This document shows positions 41,012 through 52,366 of a DNA stretch of 64,000 nt, one piece after another. Origin of the DNA: Diaphorobacter aerolatus (lineage in GTDB: Bacteria; Pseudomonadota; Gammaproteobacteria; Burkholderiales; Burkholderiaceae_C). The DNA is taken from contig NZ_CP060783.1 in assembly GCF_014489535.1 (NCBI RefSeq), forward strand, positions 62,001-126,000, read 5' to 3'. The first letter of the stretch is position 1; every line of letters starts with the position of its first letter. Made by a program: the position numbers and the translations under genes. Under the pieces are notes generated by a model. The model had not been told where the DNA came from and ran no database searches. It saw only the letters and a program-made list of their open reading frames with translations.

Positions 41012-41629
41012 TCAGGGTTTGGCTGCGGTCTGCGCTGGTCGACCAAGCCGGTACCAGGTGAACACACAGGCCGCGCCGCCCACCACGAGCAGCACAAAGC
41101 CGAGCGGAAAGCGCCACAAAGCCATGGCGGCAAAGGTGAGCGCCGCAAATACCCAGCACACGAGCTTCCCGAGCGGATGCCTGCGAAACGCCACGGCCAG
41201 CCGGAAGCCTGCGCCGATCACCAGGCCCGCCGCCACCGCACCCATGCCGCGCAGCGCTCCCGCCACTTGCGGCACGGCCGAGAAATGCTGGTACAGCACT
41301 GCGAGCACGATCACCAGCAGCATCGGAATGCACAGCATGCCGAGCACGGCGGTGATCGCGCCGCGCAGGCCGAAATAACGGTCGCCGATCATCATCGACA
41401 AATTGACCACGTTCGGGCCTGGAAGAATCTGAGCCACCGCCCAGTCCTCGATGAATTCTTCGTTGGTGAGCCACTGGCGGCGATCCACCAGCTCGCGCTG
41501 CACCACGGCGAGCACGCCGCCAAAACCCTGCAGGGCCAAAATGGTGAAGGCCCAGAACAATTCCCGCAAATTCGCGGGTCGTTGCAGCGCCGGAACTGGC
41601 GGATCGATGGGCGGAGCGGAAGCGGTCAT
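41012..41629 (-). CDS. ChrA-family chromate transporter, first half-size subunit
   Basis: 205 residues from the ATG at 41627-41629 (MTASAPPIDPP); a longer frame to 41701 lacks support. The ChrA signature is FTILALQGFGGVLAVVQREL, EEFIEDWAVAQILPGPNVVN followed by LSMMIGDRYFGLRGA. About six membrane segments. It is directly upstream of the second half-size gene and forms a two-gene operon with it. Confidence 0.86.
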   Translation of the reverse strand: MTASAPPIDPPVPALQRPANLRELFWAFTILALQGFGGVLAVVQRELVDRRQWLTNEEFIEDWAVAQILPGPNVVNLSMMIGDRYFGLRGAITAVLGMLCIPMLLVIVLAVLYQHFSAVPQVAGALRGMGAVAAGLVIGAGFRLAVAFRRHPLGKLVCWVFAALTFAAMALWRFPLGFVLLVVGGAACVFTWYRLGRPAQTAAKP

Positions 41630-41806
41630 TCGTTGTTGTCTTGTTGTCTCGGTCTTGTGCTCCGATGTTAAGCCCGGCGGCTCGGTCGGCGTGCGCGCCA
41701 AGGCATCGCCGAACGAGAAGCGGTCATCGGCTCCCGAGATGGATGCCGCTGCATCTGAACAGGCCTAACATCATGCCGATTTGCTGAAACCAACCAGGGG
41801 ATCGCC

Positions 41807-42651
41807 ATGAAGCTTGTCAGATACGGTACGCGCGGTCAGGAGCGGGCCGGTGTGGTCGATGATGCGGGTCGCGTGCGCGATCTCTCGATGCTGCTGCCCG
41901 ATATCGGCCCGCGCAGCTTTCGCCGCGCACGCTGGCGGCGCTGGCCGCCATCGACGTGAGCCGGCTGCCGCAGGTGGAAGACGGTGTCCGGCTCGGCTGC
42001 CCGATTGCCGACGTTGGCAAGATCGTCTGCGTGGGCCTCAACTACCGGGATCACGCGCTCGAAGCAGGCATGGCCATTCCGGGCGAACCGGTGCTGTTCA
42101 TGAAGGCCATTACCGCCTTGAGCGGGCCGAACGACGACGTACAGATTCCGCCGGGAGCCAGCAAGACCGATTGGGAAGTGGAGCTTGGCATCGTGATCGG
42201 CACTCGCGCCAGGCATGTCGGCAAGGACGATGCGCTGGGGCATGTCGCGGGCTTCGTGCTGGCCAACGATGTCTCGGAACGCACCTACCAGACCGAGCGC
42301 GGCGGCCAGTGGGACAAGGGCAAGAGCTACGACACCTTTGCGCCCATCGGGCCGTGGCTGGTCACGCCGGATGAACTCGGCGATCCGCACGCGCTCGGCC
42401 TGTGGCTGGATGTGAACGGTGAGCGCATGCAGGATGGGAACACGAAGAACTTCATCTTCGACGTGCCGACCATGCTGTCCTACATCAGCGATTTCATGAC
42501 GCTCGAACCCGGCGACCTGGTGTTGACCGGCACACCCGCGGGAGTCGGACTCGGCCAGAAACCGCAGCCGCGATTCTTGCGCGCAGGCGATGAAATCCGG
42601 CTGGGGATTGAGGGCTTGGGTGAGCAGCGACTGAAGTGTGTGCAGAATTGA
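41807..42651 (+). CDS. Fumarylacetoacetate hydrolase family protein (frameshifted)
   Basis: About 281 residues after repair. C-terminal FAH domain: GKIVCVGLNYRDHALEAGM, metal-binding TDWEVELGIVIG and ANDVSERTYQTER, then TGTPAGVGLGQKP. The N-terminal part from ATG 41807 (MKLVRYGTRGQERAGVVDD) breaks at about 41910; one added base gives GPAQLSPRTLAALAAIDVS. Activities in this family include acylpyruvate hydrolysis and 2-keto-acid decarboxylation; the substrate here is unknown. Confidence 0.86.
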
Positions 42652-42690
42652 CTTCGGTCACCCTTTTTTCAGACGCAGCTTTTTCTATCC

Positions 42691-43022
42691 ATGAACGCTT
42701 TTTTGATGCTGGGCGGAGCGATCCTTGCCGAGGTGTTTGCCACGACCGCGCTCAAGTCTTCCAATGGCTTTGAACGTCTTGTTCCCAGCGTGCTCGCCGT
42801 GTTGGGATACTGCATATCGTTCTATCTGCTCTCGCAGGTGATGAAGACCATCCCCACGGGGTGGTCTACGCGATCTGGTCGGGCGTGGGAATCGTGCTGA
42901 TCTCGCTCGTGGCGTGGTTGGTGCAGGGGCAAAAGCTCGATCTACCGGCAATGGCGGGCATGGCAATGATCGTCGCGGGCGTGATCGTGATTCAGCTCTT
43001 TTCCAAGACTTCCGGGCATTGA
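42691..43022 (+). CDS. Small multidrug resistance (SMR) transporter (frameshifted)
   Basis: 110-residue, four-helix proton antiporter after repair. The conserved membrane Glu lies in GGAILAEVFATTALKSSNGF. A G missing from a run at about 42860 splits the protein; restoring it gives MKTIPTGVVYAIWSGVGIV, the diagnostic SMR helix 3 segment, and an end KTSGH at 43022. Works as a homodimer in the inner membrane for cationic drugs or guanidinium-type compounds. Confidence 0.85.
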
Positions 43023-43071
43023 CTGAGGTGGGTCGCGCGCAACGGAATCGATATTTTCACGGAGACAAACC

Positions 43072-43731
43072 ATGGCACGCGTTCGCGTTGACGCTTTCAG
43101 CATTTCCCTTGATGGCTACGGCGCAGGCCCGCATCAGGATCTCGAACATCCGCTCGGCCTGGGCGGAACGGATCTGCACCAGTGGCTTCTTCCCACGCGC
43201 ACGCTTCAGCGGGCCTTGTTCGGCAGGGAAGGGGGCACGCAAGGAGTCGACGACGAGTTCGCCGCACGCGGATTTCACAACGTCGGTGCGTGGATTCTTG
43301 GCCGCAACATGTTCGGCCCGATCCGGGGAAACTGGCCGGACTCGGAATGGAAGGGCTGGTGGGGCGACAGCCCTCCGTATCACGTGGCGGTGTTCGTGCT
43401 GACCCACTACCCGCGAGACTCCATCGTGATGGAGGGCGGCACGACTTTTCACTTCGTCACGGGCGGCATCCACGAGGCGCTGGATCGCGCGCGTGAAGCC
43501 GCAGGAGCAAGGGACGTGCGGATCGGCGGCGGCCCCAACACCATTCGCCAGTTTCTGCGCGCTGGACTCATCGATGAGCTGCACGTGGCGATCTCGCCAG
43601 TCTTGCTCGGCCAGGGCGAACCCCTGTTTGAAGGCATCGATCTGCGGACGCTGGGCTACGAATGCGTTGAATCCGTCGCGTCGGAGAAGGCCACGCACGT
43701 GGTGCTGCGGCGCCAGCCTAGCGCGGGCTAA
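43072..43731 (+). CDS. RibD C-terminal/dihydrofolate reductase-like protein
   Basis: 219 residues of a DHFR-like fold (YyaP/YwjB group). Starts VRVDAFSISLDGYGAGPHQD; then LGRNMFGP, VLTHYPRDSIVMEGGTTFHF and DVRIGGGPNTIRQFLRAGLI with a final EATHVVLRR-type strand. NADPH-dependent reduction is expected but substrates are not known. A GGAGA ribosome site precedes ATG 43072. It follows the SMR gene by 49 bp. Confidence 0.82.
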   Translation: MARVRVDAFSISLDGYGAGPHQDLEHPLGLGGTDLHQWLLPTRTLQRALFGREGGTQGVDDEFAARGFHNVGAWILGRNMFGPIRGNWPDSEWKGWWGDSPPYHVAVFVLTHYPRDSIVMEGGTTFHFVTGGIHEALDRAREAAGARDVRIGGGPNTIRQFLRAGLIDELHVAISPVLLGQGEPLFEGIDLRTLGYECVESVASEKATHVVLRRQPSAG

Positions 43732-43736
43732 CGCCT

Positions 43737-43778
43737 TTCGCACGATGCACGGGGATCGTGGTGCGTGAGCAGGAGGCC
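43737..43778. repeat. Stem-loop between convergent RibD-like and hipA genes
   Basis: Imperfect hairpin CGCACGAT / ATCGTGGTGCG around GCACGGGG, followed by a GGAGGCCC tail. The loop and flank match the repeat at 9385-9428, so it is a diverged family member and a likely bidirectional terminator. Confidence 0.45.
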
Positions 43779-45089
43779 CTACGCGGCCAGCGCCACTTCA
43801 CCGCGCAACCGGCTCTGCACCGTCGTTCGCATGTTTCCGGGAGCCGACTGGAGCAGCGCGGGCCATTCGGCCTTGGCGCGCGCCACCAGTTCACGCAGCA
43901 ATGCGATATGCCGTGATGCGCGCAGCAGCCCGGCGGATTTGATCAGCGCTTCAAGATCATCCCATCCCAGTCTGCGCATGGTGACGTCGATGGCCTTGTT
44001 GACGGCATATTGCTGAGGCAGCGTGCCTTCAAAGAACGAGGCCACGCACACGCAGTCGTACACCGGTGCGAGGCGAGGGTGTCGGCCATCCGGGTAGATC
44101 AACGCCCAGTTCTTGAGATGCGCATCGGTGTTGCCCATGAGGATCGCGGCGACGGTACGCGCGAGGAATTCGCGCGTGTCCTGCACCGGTTCGAGGCTCA
44201 GGCGATCAAGCACGCGCAGCATGGTCGGCCAGTCCTGCTGCAGGCCCTTGCCGTATTTGTGGCGCGGCGCATACCCGAGCGCCTGATTGAACTCTTCCAT
44301 GTGAATCCGCGAGCCGTCCGGCAGGTGGTCAAAGCGCTGCACCGCAAGAATCTCGTCGAACGGCACGTGTTCGGGCAGATCGGCCTGCTCGCGCGTGATG
44401 ATGCGGGCATCGGCGGTTTGTAGCCCCAGCGCCTGGCAGAGCTGGTAGCACGCGTATTCGTTGGCGACGAGATCCGGGTGATGGGTGGTCGGCAGCTTGA
44501 GAATCACGCTTCCCGCCGCGCCGCGCCGATGTACCGTGTAGCGGCGGCCGTCCTGCACGGCGCTGAATTTGGTGACGATGCCGGGCAGCGAGGTCGCGTC
44601 CTCGACCGGATATTCGACAAAGCCGGGCTCCAGCACGTCGAGCCCCTGCGTGGTATGCCAGTAGCGCACCACGTCAGGAATGTCCTCGTGTGGAGATATC
44701 GGCTCGACCTCGAGCGCGCCCATCAGGTCGTGACCGGCGGCGGCGAGCAACTCGAACTCGTCGTCGGGCGAGCAGCCGCGCTCCTGTGCGAGGCGCTCGC
44801 GGTTGTGGCCTTCGGGCAGCAGATTCTGGAAGTAGACCGGCCAGCGCCCATCGGTGCGCACCAGCCGCGCATCGCGCGCCGACGTCAGAATGCGCTGCGT
44901 ATCCTGCTCGTTCGCGCCCAGATAGCTCAGCGACAGCGTGGGCCGGTTGGCGTCGGCGATGTAGTCGTTCTCGAACGAGACGCGCAGGATGTCGCCATAC
45001 TGCGAGAGATAGCCAACCGCGCGCCGTCCGCCGCCCAGCGCAGCGGGCTGGTACGTGAACAGGCGCAGGTAGCGGATGGAGGTGGACAT
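43779..45089 (-). CDS. hipA: HipA-family Ser/Thr kinase toxin
   Basis: 436 residues. The N-terminal HipA domain includes VGYLSQYGDILRVSFENDYI and VYFQNLLPEGHNRERLAQER; the kinase part contains GAAGSVILKLPTTHHPDLVA (ATP loop), the catalytic MGNTDAHLKNWALIY and the metal-binding LAPVYDCVCVASF. The classical protein phosphorylates glutamyl-tRNA synthetase and causes persistence. It lies 5 bp downstream of its HipB-like antitoxin gene, so the pair is a type II toxin-antitoxin operon. All key residues appear present. Confidence 0.9.
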   Translation of the reverse strand: MSTSIRYLRLFTYQPAALGGGRRAVGYLSQYGDILRVSFENDYIADANRPTLSLSYLGANEQDTQRILTSARDARLVRTDGRWPVYFQNLLPEGHNRERLAQERGCSPDDEFELLAAAGHDLMGALEVEPISPHEDIPDVVRYWHTTQGLDVLEPGFVEYPVEDATSLPGIVTKFSAVQDGRRYTVHRRGAAGSVILKLPTTHHPDLVANEYACYQLCQALGLQTADARIITREQADLPEHVPFDEILAVQRFDHLPDGSRIHMEEFNQALGYAPRHKYGKGLQQDWPTMLRVLDRLSLEPVQDTREFLARTVAAILMGNTDAHLKNWALIYPDGRHPRLAPVYDCVCVASFFEGTLPQQYAVNKAIDVTMRRLGWDDLEALIKSAGLLRASRHIALLRELVARAKAEWPALLQSAPGNMRTTVQSRLRGEVALAA

Positions 45090-45094
45090 GATGT

Positions 45095-45442
45095 TCAGCG
45101 CGGCTTGCTTCTTCTGCCCTCGGGCTCGGCGGCGAACTGCTCCACCACCGATGGCGGTGCATCGGCTCCAGAGGGCTGACCCAGAAACTTGCCGCCCGAC
45201 TGGACGAACGCCTGCAACGCGGGCACCAGATTGGCCGGGACAGCCATCAGTTCCATGCCCAGCACGCGGGACATTTCCGCGAGCGTGGAGTAACGCGGAT
45301 CCACGTCCCCGGTTTCCGTGCGCTGCACGGCCATGCGCGAGAGGCCCGCGCGCTCGGCAAGCTGGGCTTGGGTGATCTGTTGCGCCTTGCGGGCGGCCAC
45401 CAAAGAATCGATCAGTGCATCATTCATGATGATGCTTATCAT
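45095..45442 (-). CDS. hipB: HipB-like antitoxin (XRE helix-turn-helix)
   Basis: 115 residues from ATG 45442, or 110 from the ATG at 45427. The Cro/CI helix-turn-helix is LVAARKAQQITQAQLAERAG followed by LSRMAVQRTETGDVDPRYST. The C-terminal tail (about 40 residues, SVVEQFAAEPEGRRSKPR at the end) is longer than in E. coli HipB. It binds DNA to autoregulate and neutralises HipA. A perfect palindrome immediately upstream is the likely operator. Confidence 0.87.
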   Translation of the reverse strand: MISIIMNDALIDSLVAARKAQQITQAQLAERAGLSRMAVQRTETGDVDPRYSTLAEMSRVLGMELMAVPANLVPALQAFVQSGGKFLGQPSGADAPPSVVEQFAAEPEGRRSKPR

Positions 45443-45444
45443 AC

Positions 45445-45462
45445 GCTTTTTAATGAAAAAGC
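45445..45462. promoter_or_regulatory. Palindrome GCTTTTT-N4-AAAAAGC, putative HipB operator
   Basis: Perfect 7-bp arms with a 4-base centre, starting 3 bp upstream of the longer hipB start. Position and symmetry fit an autoregulatory site for the HipB dimer overlapping the promoter. Confidence 0.65.
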
Positions 45463-45485
45463 ATATTGAAAGTTTCTTTTGAATT

Positions 45486-46898
45486 TCAGTCCATCACGCT
45501 GCGTGTGCGCAGGTCGCACTTGTCGAGATCTGAAATCGCCTTGGCCTCGAGTTGAGCAGCGGCGCGGCGCAGGGCGGTGCGCAGGCCTTCTTCCAGAACC
45601 GGGTGATAGATCGGCATGTTGAGCATCTTCTGCACCGTCAGCCCGTTGTTGATGGCCAGCGCGAGCAGATGCGCGAGATGTTCACCGGCGGGGGCGCACA
45701 TCTCGGCGCCGAGCAGCTTGCCGCTTGAGCGCTCGGCATAGAGGCGCAGCAGGCCCGCATTCTGCTGAGCAACGCGGGCGCGGCCCTGTTTGCTGAAATC
45801 GATGTGACCGATCACGATGTCCTGATCCACCAGCGCCTTGAACGATTTGCCGACGATGGCCGCATTCGGCTGGCAGAAACCGATGGCAAGCAGCGTGCGG
45901 CGGCGGAAGTCCTGCGGCGTATCGGCCATGGCGTTCATGCCGGCGATGTGGCCTTCGTCCACGGCCTCGTGCAGCAGCGCGCGCGACGGATCGAGGTCGC
46001 CCGCGATGAAGACTGGCAGCGCGCCGACCTGCCGGGTGTTCGGATCCATCTTGGGAAGACCGCGATCATCGAGCGGCACACCCAGCGTGGCTAGGCCCAG
46101 ACCTTCGACATTGGGCACGCGGCCCGTGGCTACCAGTACCTGATCGACCACGATGCGCTTGTCACCGCTGACCACTTCAACCCCGTCGCCGTGGGCGTTC
46201 AGCGTTGCGCTGTCACCCACATGGATCGCGAATTCCTGCTCCAGCAGCGACCACAGCGTGTTCAGCACGTCCGGATCGCTCAAACCCGCAGCGGACTTCT
46301 TCGTGGCGAAGGCCGTGACCTCGATGCCCAGCCGCGCCAGCGCTTGGGCCATCTCAAGCCCGATCGGACCCAGTCCCAGCACGGCGATGCGCCGTCCGAG
46401 CGTGGTCTGTTCAAACAGCGTGTCGGTGGTCAGCACGCGGTTGCCGAGCGACCTCCAGGCGTCGTCAAACCGTGGGCGCGTGCCGGTGGCGACGATGATG
46501 GAGCGGGCGTTCCACTCCTTGCCGTTTACGCGCACCCTGGTTGGGCCCAGCAGCTCGGCCCTGCCGTTGATCTGGTGATCGCCTGCGTCGGAATCCTTGA
46601 TGGTGCCTGAGACGAACACGTCCCGCAGCTCGCGCACGCGTTCGAGAACGGCAGGCAGGTCCACGCTCAACTGCGCGGCGCCGCGAATGCCGAAGGTATC
46701 GAAGCTCGTGCGTTCATGGAATGCATTGGCCGCTTCGATCAACAGCTTGGAGGGCATGCAGCCCACGCGGGCACAGGTCGTACCCCAGGGGCCGTCGTTA
46801 ACGATGCGGTAGTTGTCGGTGTGCTTGCGCACCTCGCGCAGTGCGGCAAGTCCGGCAGAACCTGCGCCGATGATGATGGTGTCGAGGGTCTCGCTCAT
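45486..46898 (-). CDS. Dihydrolipoyl dehydrogenase-like pyridine nucleotide-disulfide oxidoreductase
   Basis: 470-residue FAD/NAD(P) flavoprotein. FAD site IIIGAGSAGLAALREVRKH, redox-active disulfide GTTCARVGCMPSKLLIEAAN, NAD site IAVLGLGPIGLEMAQALARL, and C-terminal His-Glu pair in MPIYHPVLEEGLRTALRRA. No lipoyl domain and no E1/E2 genes nearby, so it is probably a free-standing member rather than the pyruvate-dehydrogenase E3. The partner is unknown; mercuric reductase is less likely because the C-terminal vicinal Cys pair is absent. Confidence 0.85.
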   Translation of the reverse strand: MSETLDTIIIGAGSAGLAALREVRKHTDNYRIVNDGPWGTTCARVGCMPSKLLIEAANAFHERTSFDTFGIRGAAQLSVDLPAVLERVRELRDVFVSGTIKDSDAGDHQINGRAELLGPTRVRVNGKEWNARSIIVATGTRPRFDDAWRSLGNRVLTTDTLFEQTTLGRRIAVLGLGPIGLEMAQALARLGIEVTAFATKKSAAGLSDPDVLNTLWSLLEQEFAIHVGDSATLNAHGDGVEVVSGDKRIVVDQVLVATGRVPNVEGLGLATLGVPLDDRGLPKMDPNTRQVGALPVFIAGDLDPSRALLHEAVDEGHIAGMNAMADTPQDFRRRTLLAIGFCQPNAAIVGKSFKALVDQDIVIGHIDFSKQGRARVAQQNAGLLRLYAERSSGKLLGAEMCAPAGEHLAHLLALAINNGLTVQKMLNMPIYHPVLEEGLRTALRRAAAQLEAKAISDLDKCDLRTRSVMD

Positions 46899-46985
46899 GG
46901 TGTTCGTGGTTCAGGAAGCTTCGGGGTTGTTTTGTAGTGTCGGCGAGTCATCGTGCGGAACTTGTAGGCGAATGGCCCACGGCGC

Positions 46986-47591
46986 TCAGCGTCGGGCTTG
47001 CCCGCCATCGTCGAGCCAGCCGACGCGGCCCTGCGTCAGGTCGTTGAGCCGCTGCACGAAACCCGCCGCCGCGCCTTGCACCAGCTTGAATCGTGCCACG
47101 ACCTGGGCTTGGTGGGACACCTCGAGCAATTGCGCGCCTGCGGCATCGACCTCGCGTCGCAACAACCCTTCATGCGAGTAGGGCAGCGTACATTCAAGCT
47201 CGACCCATACCTGACGCTCGATCTTCTCGGCATGAAGCAATGCCTGAGCAACGCTGTCGGTGTAGGCGCGCACCAGCCCGCCCGCGCCGAGCTTCACGCC
47301 GCCGAAGTAGCGCACGACCGTGGCAAGCACGCCTTCCAGATCCTGGTGCCGAAGCACGTCCAGCATCGGGCGCCCGGCCGTGCCGCCCGGCTCGCCATCG
47401 TCCACCGCTGCGGATTGGCCGCCCGCCAGCAGCGCCCAGCACACGTGCGCCGCGCCCGGGTGTTGCACGCGCAGGCTGTCCACGACGGCTTGCGCACTGG
47501 CTCGATCCGTCATCGGCTGAACGCAGCCGATGAAGCGGCTCTTCTTGATGATGAGTTCGCTGTGAACACTGGACTTGAGGCTGTAGGGCAT
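46986..47591 (-). CDS. YigZ/IMPACT family protein
   Basis: 201 residues from the ATG at 47589-47591. The UPF0029 N-terminal domain reads SELIIKKSRFIGCVQPMTDR, DDGEPGGTAGRPMLDVLRHQ, VLATVVRYFGGVKLGAGGLV with RAYTDSVAQAL. The C-terminal EF-G-like domain covers about residues 135-195. Related proteins influence translation or stress response, but the bacterial function is not settled. A longer open frame upstream to 48005 runs antisense to azurin and is not used. Confidence 0.87.
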   Translation of the reverse strand: MPYSLKSSVHSELIIKKSRFIGCVQPMTDRASAQAVVDSLRVQHPGAAHVCWALLAGGQSAAVDDGEPGGTAGRPMLDVLRHQDLEGVLATVVRYFGGVKLGAGGLVRAYTDSVAQALLHAEKIERQVWVELECTLPYSHEGLLRREVDAAGAQLLEVSHQAQVVARFKLVQGAAAGFVQRLNDLTQGRVGWLDDGGQARR

Positions 47592-47727
47592 TTCGCTTGC
47601 GAGCTTACCCGAGCATTTGCGGCGAACTGTCTTGGAGTCGGGACTGGTTGAAACTTGAGTCAAGTCAAGGCGCCAGCCCAATGCCCGACCTAGCATCGAC
47701 GCTTTATTGACAACCAAGAGTGCAAAC

Positions 47728-48186
47728 ATGAAGAAATACTGGAAATGGATCGCCGTAGCCTGTGTCTCTGCCGCCGCAGTGCCTGCGTTCGCCGCCGACA
47801 ACTGCAGCGTTGAAATCGAAAGCAACGACGCCATGCAGTTCAACCAGAAGGCCATGACCGTGCCCGCAAGCTGCAAGCAGTTCACCGTCAAGCTCAAGCA
47901 CGTGGGCAAGATGCCCAAGACGGCCATGGGCCATAACTGGGTGCTCGCCAAGACCGCCGACATGCAGGGCGTTTCCACCGACGGCATCGCCGCTGGTGCC
48001 GACAAGGACTACCTGAAGCCCTCGGACGCCCGCGTGATTGCGCACACCCGGCTGATCGGCGGCGGTGAATCCGATTCGGTCACGTTCGCAGTGAACAAGC
48101 TCAAGGCCGGTGACGACTACAGCTTTTTCTGCTCATTCCCAGGCCACTCGGGCCTCATGAAGGGTGCCCTTACGCTGGCCAAATAA
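47728..48186 (+). CDS. Azurin (periplasmic blue copper protein)
   Basis: 152 residues with a Sec signal peptide ending at about AFA-A (residue 22). Mature azurin features: [20 protein letters not shown], the copper His in GHNWVLAK and the C-terminal copper loop [15 protein letters not shown], supplying Cys, His and Met ligands. Carries electrons between cytochromes in the periplasm, for example to denitrification or peroxide reduction. ATG 47728 follows a purine-rich leader. A strong hairpin terminator follows 60 bp after the stop. Confidence 0.95.
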   Translation: MKKYWKWIAVACVSAAAVPAFAADNCSVEIESNDAMQFNQKAMTVPASCKQFTVKLKHVGKMPKTAMGHNWVLAKTADMQGVSTDGIAAGADKDYLKPSDARVIAHTRLIGGGESDSVTFAVNKLKAGDDYSFFCSFPGHSGLMKGALTLAK

Positions 48187-48245
48187 TCCGGCCCAACTTG
48201 ATCGTGCATTGCGGTGGCCGGTGGCCAGCCGCGATGCCGCCCACA

Positions 48246-48283
48246 GACGGCGTGGCCTGACGGTTACGCCGTCTTACTTTTTT
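48246..48283 (+). terminator. Rho-independent terminator of azurin gene
   Basis: Perfect 8-bp stem GACGGCGT / ACGCCGTC with a 12-base loop, followed by TTACTTTTTT, 60 bp after the azurin stop. Confidence 0.85.
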
Positions 48284-48474
48284 GGCTGGCATTTCAGTGG
48301 TTTTGCTGTCAACGGGTTGGCGCGACGGGGCATTGTCTATTCAGGGAGCCTGCTGGCAAATGTTTGAAACTGACATCGTCAGGCCAAAGATTTGCGATGC
48401 GGTTTCGCCATTCCAAGGAGTTTCCCCCTATCCGCTCATCTACACCCTGAGAGTACACCCTGAGAGAAGTTGCC

Positions 48475-48683
48475 ATGTCGCCAAGCTATATCACTGTTCC
48501 CACCGACTATGTCGTGCCCAAGGGTGCCTCCGGCTTGTGGCTGGCCAGCGATTTCCAGCCGGTGGCAATGCCTCAGCCCATCAGGCACCGGTGCAGTTGC
48601 GCAATGGGCAGTTGCTGCGCTCCGCCTACATCGAGCCGCCAGCCGATCTGGATCAGATCGTGCGTTCGCTTGGCGAGTGGTGA
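48475..48683 (+). CDS. Small hypothetical protein (frameshifted)
   Basis: About 69 residues after repair: it starts MSPSYITVPTDYVVPKGASG and LWLASDFQPVAMPQP, then, with one C added at about 48579, continues as HQAPVQLRNGQLLRSAYIEP and ends PADLDQIVRSLGEW. No motif or family is recognised, no signal peptide and no membrane segment. Both halves have a protein-like composition and the repair is of the same homopolymer kind as elsewhere, which is why I accept the gene. It stands alone between azurin and the YgiQ gene. The 290 bp before it hold only the azurin terminator. Confidence 0.45.
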
Positions 48684-48843
48684 TCGGCGGCGGAGTTTCA
48701 AGAACGTCAAAACGGGGCCGTCAACACTCGGCCCGAATCGGATCGACGCTCATTTGAGCCCACTTTGGATGAGGGCTCCATCGGCCACACAAGCGTAACA
48801 GGCAGCCAAAGCCTACAATGCTCGGCCCCCACGGACCCTGCAA

Positions 48844-51281
<2,438 letters not shown>

Positions 51282-51318
51282 CGGGGCGCTTTGACCGTGT
51301 GCCAGTCTTGGCTGGTTT

Positions 51319-51784
51319 TTACCCGTTTCTAGAATACCGGCGAACGCTGTAGAGGTGGTGCAGTGGGGCGGCGGCGATGTGCTCAAGAGACTCGGTATTG
51401 CTGGCCTGCAAAACCCGCACAGCACCGAGACGGGCCCCACTTGGCGGTTGAGGCCGGTACAGGCGTACTTCAGCTTTCTGTCTTGGCGAGCGATGCCGTC
51501 GCCTTTCCAAAGGTGTCGCTCCCACAACGCGCGCCAGATATCCGCCCGCAGTCGGCAGTTCTGCATCTGTTCGGTGCTCACGACATTGCCGCTGACACCT
51601 ATCAGCTCCCGCTGGCCCGGATGCAATGAAGTTTGTTGGGTGTGAATAAGTTTCCTTCGCCGTACCCAATCTTCCTGCACTGATAAATAGAAAATCCGCT
51701 GATCGCCCAGCAAAGCAATAGCGACAAGTAGAAAAAATAGCTTCGGAATTTCGTTGCTACCAATTGTTGTATATCAATGTGCAA
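51319..51784 (-). pseudogene. Unrecognised degraded reading frame at island border
   Basis: Low-confidence call. On the minus strand an N-terminal segment with a hydrophobic helix (SYFFYLSLLLCWAISGFSIY) is followed in other frames by NVVSTEQMQNCRLRADIWRA, WERHLWKGDGIARQDRKLKY and, after another shift, QASNTESLEHIAAAPLHHL, ending near 51319. The pieces could form one membrane-anchored protein of about 155 residues with two frameshifts. I recognise no family. The region 51282-51807 otherwise holds no supported gene and marks the change from GC-rich to AT-rich sequence. Confidence 0.25.
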
Positions 51785-51807
51785 GGGAGGTGCGCGTCAA
51801 ACAATCG

Positions 51808-52190
51808 ATGAGATGTGTAGCAGAGAAACGATATTATTTTCTGCCAGTAAATGCTATTTCATCGAAGTATCGTAAAAATAAAAAAACCAAAAAATTTTAT
51901 TGGAAAGTTGCAGTCTTTTTATCTGCCATTTTCTCTGCTAACTCGATTTGAAGTCAAGGTATATCCCCTTGTTGACGGAACAGCATCAATTGAAGCGCCA
52001 ACAAGAAAGAGAAAGAGCGCTTCGTCAATCGATAGAAAAGTTCCCAGATGTACTTGATCCCAGCGAGACCACATTGACTATAGACGTGCCAGAAAATGAA
52101 ATTCCTTGCTTCAACATTCACCGTCTGGATTTAAAAGGCGAAAATCTGCAGTTGGTGAGCAGGCTTGCATCTGCGGGTCTCCAAGATTTT
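51808..52190 (+). pseudogene. Truncated TpsB/CdiB-like (ShlB/FhaC family) transporter, N-terminal remnant
   Basis: A Lys-rich start and hydrophobic signal segment (KKFYWKVAVFLSAIFSANS) ends in a stop at 51951. One frame over it continues with LTEQHQLKRQQERERALRQS, then PDVLDPSETTLTIDVPENEI and PCFNIHRLDLKGENLQLVSR. The Gln/Arg/Glu-rich helix followed by a 'PCF-I-R-L-L-G' strand is the pattern of the plug helix and first POTRA domain of two-partner secretion pores. After about 100 residues the similarity ends and the sequence joins the 3' remnant of a different gene. The rest of the barrel is missing. Probably a deletion remnant of a tpsB/cdiB gene. Confidence 0.5.
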
Positions 52191-52366
52191 ATTAGTTGTC
52201 GACTCTGGTATGGAGGGAATTGCAATATTCGTCCTAAAATACTTTCGTTAAAACAGAATTTTTGGGGAAATATGAATTACTTGAATATCCCATAGATACT
52301 GATTTTGCGTCTGTTGGTGTTTTGCCCAAAGATCTTCGAAATATATTTTTGAGACTGGTAAAATGA
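52185..52366 (+). pseudogene. 3' remnant of putative toxin gene, module 1
   Basis: The + strand frame ending FASVGVLPKDLRNIFLRLVK stops at the TGA at 52364-52366, which overlaps the lipoprotein start as ATGA. Upstream, LWYGGNCNIRPKILSLKQ is in a frame shifted by one base. The same DNA region with changes recurs before lipoprotein 5 (WYGEGGNIHPKVPPIIQEF). It is interpreted as the eroded C-terminal end of a toxin coding sequence. No domain is recognised. Confidence 0.4.

Noticed and set aside
45486..46898. Mercuric reductase
   Set aside because: No N-terminal metal-binding domain, no C-terminal Cys pair and no mer genes nearby.
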